64,000 nt of DNA from Styela clava (lineage: Eukaryota > Chordata > Ascidiacea > Stolidobranchia > Styelidae), in contig NC_135254.1 in the NCBI RefSeq assembly GCF_964204865.1, forward strand, positions 16,001,001 through 16,065,000, written 5' to 3'. Shown here in pieces: positions 13,301 through 25,500 of this stretch. Every line of letters starts with the position of its first letter. Within the stretch, counting starts at the first letter, position 1. Below the pieces are notes generated by a model. That model saw only the letters and a list, made by a program, of their open reading frames with translations, was not told where the DNA came from and did not search any database. A program made the translations under genes and the position numbers.

Positions 13301-13395
13301 GGATTGTGGTTGTTCGAATTCTGACTGTTAAACAATTCATCATCTGTGTGTCTCATTGAAGACTCAAATCTTCCTTTACTAGCTCCAGATCCCAT
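4347..13395 (-). CDS. ARM-TIR-SAM protein, paralogue A
   Basis: Sixteen coding exons: 13395-13275, 13132-13001, 11756-11617, 11078-10969, 10692-10542, 10389-10252, 9828-9730, 9302-9143, 9047-8918, 8850-(8810 or 8688), 7454-7273, 6965-6891, 6291-6126, 5286-5171, 5088-4958, 4509-4347 (TGA). With the short exon 10 the protein is about 684 residues. It opens MGSGASKGRF, an N-myristoylation-type start. A lysine-rich helical segment is followed by armadillo-type repeats over roughly residues 85-405 (TVWVL, GALWVL helix motifs) and an acidic linker. The TIR domain spans about 452-590, with a GHVMISYQW strand, a DVESMGGSTLQ BB loop and a SPNCRTEAEYA motif whose Glu (about 522) fits the NADase glutamate position. 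The last two exons form a SAM-like domain (WSKEDVIEWATKNQI, LDGESLMFL). By family knowledge it is a cytosolic, probably membrane-tethered, TIR signalling protein or NAD hydrolase; the substrate is inferred. Exon 10 is uncertain: homology continues past 8810, but only the donor at 8810 keeps phase. Confidence 0.85.
5496..5674. mobile_element. Short hAT-type MITE in the last-exons region of gene A
   Basis: The left end CAGTGGTGGTATTCAGCC matches the reverse complement of the right end (GAATCCCACCCCTT) as an imperfect terminal inverted repeat. The flanks CTTGTATG and GTTGTATG agree at 7 of 8 bases, an 8-bp target duplication as expected for hAT. It lies in the intron between exons 13 and 14 of gene A and has no coding capacity. 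Confidence 0.7.
12160..12987 (-). mobile_element. Inverted-repeat element, copy 1 (intron 2 of gene A)
   Basis: About 830 bp bounded by a long inverted repeat. It starts TATCGTCACGCTAATAACCG and ends with the complement, CGGTTATTAGCGTGACGATA. The interior shares long blocks with copies at 14.87-15.59 kb and 18.90-20.13 kb, here in the opposite orientation. No transposase frame is present. It carries palindromic TGACGTCA-type (CRE-like) motifs around 12325-12335 and 12765-12775. Its right end is only about 13 bp from the exon 2 splice donor of gene A. Confidence 0.75.
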
Positions 13396-14616
13396 CTTTA
13401 CCAATTTTCTAGTACCACTTCCCTATTTTACAGTACCAGTACTGTTAGTACTAGTTTAGAAAACTACACAAAAACAAACAATGCACACGTCAATGTATGG
13501 CATAATTCGATAGATTTGGTAAGATCGTATTAAAAATCAGAATCTCAATACGCAACCATGTGTTCGAATACGTGTAAATTGAAAAAATATTCAGGAATTT
13601 TTGAAACTTTACGCTGCTGCGAATTTGACAGCATTTGTGATGCTAAACAGTTTTTAACACAGACGCTATATAGTCATACAAAACACTTCTACTCTCACAC
13701 AAGTGATTTAACAGCCTACTGTACAAAATGATAAACTATACCACTTAATGATTTTTTAGCTATGTGCAAGCAATAAATTGTTGGCAATACATAATTTCTG
13801 ACTGAACAAAATGATCGGATACCTAACCTAACGAATTCACCTTCTCATCTAAAATGACATTGTCCTGCATTTTTACACGAGTATATCGTACTATAATCAT
13901 TGTATTGTATTTTCGAGTTGCATGATGTCCTGTAATGATAATATTTTCCTCTCATATAGTTGATCACAGTGAACTGGCTAAACTCACCGAAATTGTTTTC
14001 AATCTCCGTTGTTCACAACCTTTCGTAGCTCCAGTATACCATTGTTTACAGACCCGCCTTAACAATAAGCGTTCGCTATGCGCTCCGTCTGACTTGGCCT
14101 ATTGTTAGATATGATCGGGAATCGTATTCAATTGTTTACGTTTGACAAACAAGGTGTACCATCGTCGTCTTTTGTGAAATAAATCGTCTTGGACTTTCAT
14201 GCCACAGCATGAACTTACAGCTACTGCTCGAAATCTAACCAGTTTTGGGGGTATATATAAGTCTTACACTCAAATAATTTATGAGACTAAACCATTGGAA
14301 TAAAACTACCTGTCGTCATTACTTGAACGTTTCGATGTCATTGTCAGTTCGTGAAAATCAAATAATAAATTCAAACAAATAACAGATACAATAGTCCGTC
14401 ACAAAGTACAAAAGTCATAATACAAAACATAAAGTAAGGGTAAGGTTTTTGGTCAGTACCTAAGTGTGATTACCATTATACAATAATTTGTATTCACTGA
14501 CATTTATCTTCTCAAGTATACACCCGTACCAGTCGCTTGCAACTCATTAACACGCCAGAATTATTTCCTCGTTGGATTGATGACTTTTCTAAAAAAATCT
14601 AAAGGTGTAGACTAGG

Positions 14617-15726
14617 CAGGGGTTCCCAAACTTTTTCAGCTTGCGGCACACCAACAACAAGATTAAAAAGTCGCGGCAAAATTATTACAAATCAGTTTTA
14701 TTAAATCATTTTTATGCGTTTCGGCAGTAAATAAGATTAAAACAAGATTTCGCGGGTCAATTAAAACAAGTCTTTATCGTTTTTATCTTTTTATTTCTGT
14801 CAGCGCATAAAATTAATATTTGCAGAATCATGGGAATTTAAATGGAAAAAATTATTTTGTGGTAATATATCGTCAGGCTAAGAACCGAATTGAGTAAGTC
14901 ATTTTTGGCGGTTTTGAGTTTTTTATAAAATAGGTATTTATGTAATGCTGCGCACCTGTCTGTTAACTCAGATTTTATTTTAAGAATTCCAAAACCCACA
15001 AAAATTGAGATTTTGTATGACATGCAAACTTGTTCAATTGTTTCGTCACAATGAATTATCATTGTAACCGCGGAGCTATTGTGACGTCACAGAGGCAAAA
15101 TAACCTCTGCGAAGGATTTTCGAGTTTTTGCATCTCAGATTCTAGTTTAGCGCTTATAAATTTGAATTTATACTGCAGTATAGGAAGGCGTGCACTTGTG
15201 ATATTCACTGTCTTTGGGTGAGTCCAATTCAATTTGGTTGGCTACTATATAAAGGTACATTGCTGTTCTATTCTTTATATTTAATCTTAGTCTTATGTCG
15301 GTGGGTGTGCAGAGCGTGTTATATTGATGAAATATATATTTTTGAACATAAGAAATAATGTAATTGAAACAGATTAGCTATTTTGGGAATTAGACATCGT
15401 AGATACTAAGAATTACATTCGTTTTTGGATTGTTTGGTTTTCAGGACTGGTGCATATAGTGAAGTTGCAAAAATGCGTATGTCCCCAAGTCATAGACACA
15501 TTTCTGCCTAAGTCACAGTGCGCCATTATGACGTCACATGACTGCGTCAAACAGATTAACTTAAATCCGACTACGATCAAAAAATTGAACTAATTGAAAA
15601 AAAACTATAAAACTAAAACTGAACTATAAAGTTCATGTTGCATTGTTGATTATTGTGAAGAAATCTTGGGAATTTTGTAAAAATTCGCGGCACACTTTCA
15701 AGACCACACAGTTTAAGAAAACCCTG
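14617..15726. mobile_element. hAT-type MITE between genes A and C, hosting copy 2
   Basis: The left end CAGGGGTTCCCAAACTTTTT and GCGGCACACC are mirrored at the right end (GGCACACTTTC, then AACCCTG), the typical termini of non-autonomous hAT elements. Flanking GACTAG is repeated on both sides (imperfect target duplication). It is interrupted by the inverted-repeat element copy 2. No gene was found in the rest of the 13.4-16.5 kb intergenic gap. Confidence 0.7.
14866..15592 (+). mobile_element. Inverted-repeat element, copy 2 (right end lost)
   Basis: It begins with the same ATATCGTCAGGCTAAGAACCG terminus as the other copies and follows them up to the CCGACTACGATCAAAAAATTGAAC block. It then lacks the last roughly 130 bp, including the right inverted repeat. 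It lies inside the hAT-type element at 14617-15726. Short open frames in it are also found in the other copies in various states of decay, so they are not genes. Confidence 0.7.
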
Positions 15727-16563
15727 GACTAGAGTATGTTTGGCACCCCCAAGACGTGCGAGATGAAAATAAGAATTCTCGTGACTTATATAGTTGAAGT
15801 CGTGGATAACAACTATTCGATTCCGTTGCGATACAAAAATCTTCGATCTGGCAGCAAAGTTTAAAAAAGTTGCAAGCTGATCAAGCCAGGTAACACTGCT
15901 TTAAAATAAAACAAAATGAGCAATTCTATAATCATATTTATTTTCACAATACCAAAAGTGAAAAGCCAAAAAAAAATGAAAACTCGTTGAACGTAGGCAT
16001 ATATACACATGAAGCCTATTTCGTCTTAAACCCTATCGAACATATTCATAAAATGATCAATATAAATATATCGGGAATTGACAGAACGCGAAACACCACA
16101 AGCTAACGCAAAATTTGCACATAGAACTTGACGTCACCGACGTATGTAAATGTCTTTCAAACAGTTCAAATAGCGTTACTCTCCACAGTCACCGCAAAAG
16201 GTTATTCGCATGCAACGACAGTCATAAGGAAGTATAAAACGTTAGATGACACATTTCAGAAATGGCCACTGTCTTAAAAATGGAGTTTCGGTCTTCCTAG
16301 CTAAAACTCACTCAATAACTAAACTATAATATAAAATACAGGTTCGTTGCCTTAATTCAAGCATCCAAAAAAAGATATCGTTCGAAAATAGCAACAAATG
16401 TAACGTTTAAACAATTTCAGGATATAAGTATTTACAAAAAAGGTTATCCCATTCGACTATACCTGCGAATAGAACAAACACACATGGTTGAAGCGAAAAA
16501 CAACCCATTTTTACGGGTATTGTTCATGATGAAAATCAAAGGTCAAAGTATCACTAGTTTCTA

Positions 16564-19500
16564 TCATTCCAAGTTCTCCAATGCTCCACAAAAAGCCATA
16601 AGATCAGGAAGTTCAGTCACCCCAAGTTTTTTTGAAATATATTTGTAGAAAAATTCTGGTGCCGACGATCTCAGTGAATTTAAGAAAACAATAGATTCAC
16701 CGTTTAGATTTTGAACTTCTTGCCTGGAAACGAGAAAAGTAACTGAGAAGAGCTTGAGTAGTAGACGTCATATTTGCTTTGAATCTATTCGATTTCTATT
16801 ATTAGAGTGATACAGAATCCTATCGTTGGGCTACATTCAGGCAAACATAAGACCTGAAGCGACACAAGGAAACATACATTTCAGATCATATAAACAGACC
16901 TAAGACATTGACTGAATATTACCCACTTTGTGTTTATTTTTTGAAGACATCAAAATTAACCTTTATCTGAACTTACGATTTGATCTGATTTTCTGTGGCC
17001 CACTTAGACACCTCAATTTTTGTCCAGATATTCACGGACTTTGTCTTCTGACAGGGAGAGTCGTTTGTAAGTACTTCACCGGCTTCCACTATGGATTTTG
17101 GCCCATCCTGCGATTTTGGTGCATCCTGCGATTTTGGCCCATCCTATTTATAAAGAAAATACTTGAATAATTTAAAAAATTACAGTTTATAGCTTCCTAT
17201 AGCAACTTCTCCCATTTTCGTGTCCGAAAATTTAGAACGATTCATTAGTTACGTGAAAAGCGCAATTGTTTCAGCCAATAACAACAATTGAGCCAAAGAA
17301 TCAATAGCCGCACTCTGTGCTGAAAATACCGCGATCTTACGTGAAACAGACATCCATGGACTCAAAATGAACACGGGGAAATATTTGCACACTCTAGGAC
17401 TAGGTATACATAAGCACACAAATAAAATAGTAAAGTTGATCACAGTTCAATACATCAAGAGTTACTCTTGGTCTTATGGCCGACCACGAATCGCGTGCAG
17501 CAGATCTCTGACCCGAATTTACTACAAGGTTTTTAAAGGTTTGTCAAATAACGTCCGAACGTTTCATATAAGTCGGTATAAGAGTAAATTAATCAATGCG
17601 AGGATTGCTTCCAAATGTGCCGTTGTTGTTAATTAATAAAATCTCAAATGCTCAAATGTTCTAAATAAAAATGACAGCCAATATACCTGCTCATCGCACT
17701 TTCCATTATTTCCCAGTTCTTCAACAAGTTTAGAAAACATAGCATCGAAAACCATCGGGTTGCTGAAATCGTAATAATATTTGCTGCCTATCAAAGCCCC
17801 TTAAGATAAAAACATGACAAATGATTTGCTATACTAGATATAATTCACACAATGAAGTTCGGTCGATTTTTTTTTTACAATTTCTCCTATGTAACGTAAC
17901 GTATACATTACCTTTTTTCAATCCTTATACAATGAAGTTTTGCGAAATCGTTTTCTATTTTTACCGTTAAAGCTTTTTTGACTTGTGCTGCGATAATTAC
18001 TTTTAAACTTGGTGGGCATGATTGTATACATGTGCATGAAAAGGATCTCGTTTCTTTCGAAAACTTACCGAGCCATCCGTCAGGTTTATATCCTACTTCA
18101 GTTCTGATAGGGATTATAGGTGTGCGCAGTTTATACGCATAATCGCCTTCTGTTCTACAATTGGGACTCTGCTTATATTCTGAAGACATGCATATTAGAA
18201 CAACAGCGGAATTTTCAACCGCCTTCGCCATCGTCTTGAACAAAAAATGCATGAAATAGAAAAATTATTCAAATAGAAAATTAAACATATTAATATTTAG
18301 TACAGTCAGAATCAATTGAATTGCAACCTACGTCAAGCAACGATCCACCGCCCATCGACTCAACATCTATCCACACTCTATAGTTCATCTCTCCCAGACG
18401 ATCTTTAATCTTTGAAAGTATTTAGAAAATATGATCTTTATTTAGGCATCATATAATTAGATATTTTGATTACTCAATTAGAAACAATTAGTATTCGCCT
18501 GGACATATAGCGTCCAATACACTTATTCAAATTTCAATTCTTCGTCGCTGTACAATACATCGGGGTCACTAACGCCGAATTTTTTCGACATATAAATGTT
18601 TATTATACAGAGCTGGGAATGGTAAACCGGTTAACCGATTTTTGCTGGTTAACGGTTACGATTCATTTTGACCGTTAACTAACATTTCAGGTAATAATCC
18701 CCGTTATACTTTACAATTTCTTCAAAAATAATTCACCGCAAATTTATCTCCCGTGGCGTTTGATTCAAAAAAAACATCACTAACATAATTGATAACCACC
18801 AATAAAATATAGGAAATAATTGAAGTGGGTTTAATTATATTGCTGATTATGAAAATTTGACAATGACAAGTTCAGAATCAGTGTCAGTCCTGAATATCGT
18901 CAGGCTAATAACCGAATTGCGTGAGTCAATTTTGGCGATTTTGAGGTTTTTTTTATAAAATAGGTATTTATGTAATTCTGCGCACCTGTCTGTTAACTCA
19001 GATTTGATTTTTAAGAATTCCGAAACCCATAAAAATGGAGATTTTGTATGGCATGCATATTTGTGCAATTGTTTCGTCATAGTGAATTATCATTGGTATC
19101 TCAGGACTATTGTGACGTCACAAAGACATAATAACCTCGGCTAAGTATTTTCGATTTTTTGCATCTCAGATTCTAGCTCAGCGCTTATAAATTTGAATTT
19201 ATACTACAGTATAGGAGGGGGCGTGCACTTGTGATATTCACTGTTCGAGTCCAATTCACCTTGGTTGGCTTTTATATTGGGTGCATTGCTGTTTTATTCT
19301 TTATATTTAATCTTAGTCTTATGTCGGTGGGTGTGCAGAGCGTGTTATATTGATGAAATATAGATTTTAAAACATAAAAAATAATGTAATTGAAACAGAT
19401 CATCTATTTTGGGGATTAGACATCGTAGATACTGAGAATTACATTCGTATTTGGAATGTTTGGTTCCCAGAACTGGTGCATATAGGCAAGTTGCAAAATT

Positions 19501-22500
19501 GCGTATGTCCCCAAGCAATGTTCCCTCTAATTTTTGTAGTATGTGTGCGCAGAAATTTTGGTGTGTGCGCACTTTTTTGAAAACCAATGAAGAAATTTTG
19601 GCGTTCTAACCGGGTAATAAGTGGGCTTATTAAGAAAATTTTGGTTATTCAATAAGTTTTTCTATAGATTGTAAATGCTTTAGTGAAGGCTATATGTTAT
19701 CAGTAGATAACAATGAACATACATGGAAAATAATAAATGAAATTGATTGTAACAGATGGTTTTATTTGAATTCAAATAAAGGGTGAAAATAGAACATTGT
19801 TACATTAGATCGAAATACGTCTGTGCGCAGTAAATCTATGCGTGTGCGCAGCCTCTGAAAGCTGAGTGCGCGCGCACACGCGCACACCTTAGAGGGAACA
19901 CTTTCCCCAAGTCATATTAACATTTTTGCCTAAGTCACAGCGCGCCATTATGACGTCACATAACTGTGTCAAACAAATTAACTTAAATCCGGCTACGATC
20001 AGAAAATTAAACCATGGCAAATTATTGACTCTCAATGGCATAACAATATCATTAGGAAGTTTTTTACGTTTTACTCAAAACTGCTGAAAATGACTTACGC
20101 AATTCGGTTATTAGCGTGACGATATAATGTTTTATGATTTTAGTGCGAGAGCGTCCATTCAATGTCATTCAACAAGTGCGCATTTTGTGGCAGGAAAATT
20201 AGCATATCGAAATTTTCGCGAAGTATTGGCGAACGCTTTGAAATCACAATATTTCCTGTGCTACTGAATACACACTCTGATGGTACACGTGTAGCAGTTA
20301 CATACATATATTTTTGCGACATTTCCGCTACACATTTAAATCTGGATCTATTAACTTTCCACCGCTCCAGTCTCAAGTGGACCAAAACTGCGAAATCGCT
20401 CTGACACCACTGTGACGTAACAAGCTTTAATTTCAACTTATTACGTCAAACTGCACGCTGCGGTTAACCCGTTAATTTTATCTGGTTAACGGTTAAAATG
20501 TTTCACGGAAATTCCCAACCCTAGACTTTTATAGCAAAAGATTTTGATATCAAAGATTTGGCTTCAAACTCTTTCAATTCAACTTTTGGCTTGTCATTCA
20601 ATATTGTCAAAATAGTCGGAATGTCATTTAATTACAATAGGGCCTACTGCTTGAACTCATTAAAAAGCAATTTATATAACATTGCACATATGTCAGTATA
20701 CCTTCAAAGCCAGTTTTTGATATTTCCATTGATAACTGATCATGACATGTTTTTGTGTTTTGCCTTTGTCACTACCAGAGCTTCCTCCACAATAACCCAC
20801 AGCTAAAAATAATAGTATACTTTGTTATAGCTATATATATGAATATTTGTTATTATATAATAATACGTACAACACTAATCTTTATATTATACGTTATTTG
20901 AAGGATTGCACAAATCCAGTTCACGTTTTCTGCAGCATGAGTAATATATAATATAGATGAGTTGCGTATATTTGCTAAGGTGTCCAAAACACTATTCCAT
21001 ATCAATAGGACTGAGTCACGTTATTGTTGTAATCGTGCGCAGTTTAAGCAGCTACACACTGATCTAACCTACAAGTATTCTAGCATTTTCTATATTTAGT
21101 TGCAAGTTTGTCTGCTTGACGAAGTATATATATATCGGCAATTTTGCAGTATAGCTTAAAAGTAGTAGGCTGAACATCACTTCTAGATGAAACCTTCACA
21201 AAACAGTTAGCTAGCTCAATTTTAACTTTCCATCGGCCGTACCAGTGACAATGGCAAATGCAGCTTAGCCATTCGGATGTATTACCTGATTAGTGGTTTT
21301 TTTACATTTGTGAGATTCGAATATATATATATATATATACTGAATGTTCTTCCAAGGCAAAATCGGAATATTTACACAGTTCCGTAGTAGCCTGCAAGCA
21401 TAATGGTTTAATATAGTTATGTAAATAAAACTAAATATATATATTTAAAATTTCGTACCGTCACATTCGATTTTGGGTTGTAAAACCCACAAGGCTCCGG
21501 TAGCTGATTCTTTCGCTTCTCTACAAAAAATAAGAAAACACCACGTGAGATACTCAAAATGTCGCGATAAACAGCGACTCCGCTCTTGATTTTTTATTTG
21601 GACATTAGACGATCGAAAGTTGGTAACCAGAAGCCTCACAAATGGCATTTCTTAAGGTATAGGTTTCCAATGTGCTCCAATCGGAGCCCAAGGGCTCCGT
21701 GAGTGAAACCTTCGTGAGCTATCCGTTTACTTATTAAATTAATGAATTGGTTAATTTTGTCACTGTTCAAAGAAGCAATGAAGACATTAATAAAATTTGA
21801 CAACAGTATCGTCGAAATGAGGCACCGATAAAATAATTCAAGTATAAGTTCCAAAGGACAACAATCATCTTTATAAATTTGTGTTAGGGCTCCATAATAG
21901 TCATCCTTTTCAAGGGCTCCATAGCACCAAACGTTTGAGAATCCCTGTACTAGGGCGGTGGTTCCCACTGACTTATTAGTGGGTCGCTAAACAAAAATAA
22001 TTATGTAGGACCTTTTTCTATAAAATTTATCTTAACCGGTGATGGAAAAATAATATTTGTAATGTATATAAGCAGAAAAATTAAAACATCGAATACCAAT
22101 TTACGCATTTTGATTCAACCATGAGTAATATATTTTACCCCTTTTGCGTTAGATTTTTATTTGTTGATACCTTAACGATTACGGCGGAAATTTCTTGTAG
22201 TTATGACAGGTTTGAAATTTTACCTATGTTCGTTCTGCTGAATTATTGCTTGCAAATTTCCCAACTGTAAGGGCCATTGTGTATATCATCCTAGTTTGTT
22301 GCAAGCGAATTGCGCGACTGCAAAGGCTCGTGTGATGCGAACAATGTTTGCTAACAGGCGTGAGTGCGTAATACTTTTTGCATTCAAGCAGGAAACAAAT
22401 TTATCTATAATCTCAATTGAATTAGTATTCTGTAAGTTCATAGACTGCAAAAAAACCTTTCATGCACAATGAAATGTAAACTCGTAACATGACTCATGAG

Positions 22501-25500
22501 GTACGAGTTATGCGTTTTCATTACCGTATTTTCTGGTACCGCACAATGGGCCGAGGCGAAAAAATATTGTTTATTATTGTGCCGTGAAAAGTTATATACA
22601 TCTGCTGCATTTGTGAAATTAAACGTATGATTTTGATCTTCAGTATTTTCTGGTACAAAGCTAATCCCCTCAATAAGCCAACCTCAGAAAATCAGGTCGA
22701 AAACCTAGGTCCTGAACTCGGCTTATCAGTCGAAAATACGGTACTCGGTAAACTTCGAGATAACGGGATAATGAAACAATGATAATATTTGAACTGGTTC
22801 GAGATAACGTATTTTTCGTAGAAAACGCATTCAAGATTAATATCCTTTTCTCTCTAATTTAAATTTAGCAACTATCGTGAAAGCGATCACGATATGTGAA
22901 AAATATTCAAAGGCGTTTGCGACGTCAAAAAGGTTGGGGACCACTGGCCTAAGGTTTTCATTGTCTAAATCCGAGTGGGGTCTCCGATAAACATGGCGGG
23001 TCGGAGAAATATACGTACCCTGGCTTTCCAGCTAGTTCTTTCAGCATTTGCATCATGTTTCTTTCTTTCCGTATCATAGGCTTGTTTTCATTTCTGAACG
23101 ACAAAATCCAAACTGTTCTGGCGCTTACCTCCTTTTCAGTGCTGTTTCCTGTATTGAAGACATTGTATAAAGTAATATGGCCTTGTTGGCTGTTGAATGT
23201 TAGGCCATAACTCGGGTTAAATCACTTTTGTCACAATCTGTTTAGTATTTGGTACGAAATGAAAAAGTGATCGATTTAATATAAAAGGTAGGGATCCTTT
23301 AAAATGTTTGAACACACACCTTTCTGAAGTAGCTGAACCAACACTGGCAACACTCCTTGTTTTACAAGCTGAAGCTTATTATCATCGTTTGAAGCTAATT
23401 TCATTATGCCATAAACTAATTCTTCTGCCGAGAATCCTCTGTATTTGTGATCTACATCATCCATACAATGTTTCAAGTTCTATGGACAAATGAAAAAAAC
23501 TCGCACTTAAATTCCGATAAAACACTAAAAACAAGAGTAAAATTGAATCATATTGGTGAGTATGTTAAACCTTCTTCTAACATTGTAATCATTTTGTTTA
23601 TTTTAATAAAATGAATCCCCACCATCAGAATGAAGTCGAACACAGATTTATCCGTCCCATTTCCATCCTCCTCCGTAATGTATGCTAATGTCAACATCGC
23701 AACCATTTTGATCTTCGTAATAAAAATAGAGAGTAACTTGGCATGAAAAAACTTCTGCTACTGTACGTCAGTTAAAAATTATACACAAAATGGCCACATA
23801 TTTTATACATGGGCAGGGGTGGCCAACCTGCTTTCGACCGCGATCGACTAAAATCTTCAAAAAAGCTCGCGATCGACTGATCGGTAATAAGTTCATACAC
23901 AAAAACTGAATATGCAGATAACTGCACACACGCATGCAAAATTCCTCCGCTGCCAATAGGCTGACTCTGTGGGCTCCTAATGAAATCGCCACGAAAATTT
24001 GTATTTTTTATGTTCCATTTAATTTGTTAATTTGATTATGTAATTGTGCCCGGAGTAAAGTTTCATCATTTAATCAAGATTTATTCAAATAACACAATTC
24101 AGATATATTGCCTACTCACATGTTAGTTTGTCAGCCAAGACACGCGATATTCGGCACGTTCATTCCTAAACCGTGGCAGCGGCGAAACTTGCATTTGGCA
24201 CGTAATAATATGATATACCGGACTTGCCCAGACTCAAATAGTGTATGTGTATATCGTATTTCGCGCATGTACAGTACTGCATTCTTCCTGTTTTAAAACA
24301 CACAACAGGCGCTGCATGAAACTGGTTCAAGGCAATTTTTTAAGGTATTTTATTAAATTCACTCAATATCAGCCGCGATCGACTACTCGAGACATGGCGA
24401 TCGACAAGACATGGCGGCCACCCCTGTTATATATGTTATATATACCATAAAATCATGGCTTAACTGAGTAGCACTGTATGCACCCTATTGTGTTGCTTTT
24501 TATTATCAGAACTGATGGCAAATCTAGGTCGCCTCAATCTACTTGTATTTGCATGCACCATTTCCGTTTAATTCGAATACCCAATACATTCAAAAAAAAT
24601 ATCAAACTATGTAACTAAATTATATACTTCAATTTGATAAAGCTATTCATTGCCATTAAAATCGTTTTGTTCTACATACTAACATGCTGGTCTTCGACAC
24701 TCGCATAGCGAAGTACTGCATCCAATGCCTTTGCGCAGTTGAAATACTTTTTGTTGTCGTGAACCTTTGCACAGTTATGCAATATTGATAGGCTGGGTAA
24801 TATAATTGTATCCCGAATTATCTGTAAATACAGTCAAAAATTACTTAAACTCAGTGTAAACGCAATTGAACGTAGAAATTTATTTGAGTTATGGTTATGG
24901 TTAAAAGTTATGGTATGAAATCTTGTGTGGCCAAAATTATCATCTTGGCAATTATAACTATATTTTTATGTAATAGTGACGTAGTATGTTTATGTGCTTA
25001 TACTGTTAATATACACTAAACTTGATCAGCTGCCGTCCATACGGCATACAGTGCAATTTTTTCACATCAAGAATTCCAGCACACAACTTTCTTACATTGC
25101 GATTCTCTATTAAAAAAATTAAATAGTTTCAAGTTACATCAAATATTACACTACGTACGGAATCATTCAGTTTGTGCTCGAAAGTTGTCAATTCAGTGAC
25201 CAGAATGGGAAATAACCCCGTTATTCCAAGTTCCGCAGCAAATTTTAAACTTGCATCGGAATAGTTCCAACAAACGTGTTTTATCATTTGCAAGCATTCA
25301 GCTTCGTACCTGTACAATATATTTTTAATTTTTAGCACAAAAATTCGAAACATACTGTTGCCTGAATCAGAGTTTCCCAAACTTTTTGGGCCGCTGCCCC
25401 CTGATTGTGAATCTTAGTTTCGACCCCATACCATGCGGTATCAATTTCTGTGCCTAACCAACGAGGTAAGATATCGTTTCATATACACCACAAACGACGT

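Larger units (their letters stand above)
18608..20523. mobile_element. hAT element remnant with nested insertions (intron of gene C)
   Basis: The termini CAGAGCTGGGAATGGTAAACC and, on the other side, GGAAATTCCCAACCCTA form an imperfect inverted repeat with flanking GGTTAAC-rich motifs. The element keeps a transposase C-terminal fragment at 20140-20436. It is split by the inverted-repeat element copy 3, which is itself split by a small hAT MITE. The whole nest lies between exons 9 and 10 of gene C. Confidence 0.7.

Noticed and set aside
17908..18252. 114-codon minus frame reading past the TIR exon of gene C
   Set aside because: Only 18234-18069 is exon; the rest is intron read-through after a clear GTAAGT donor.
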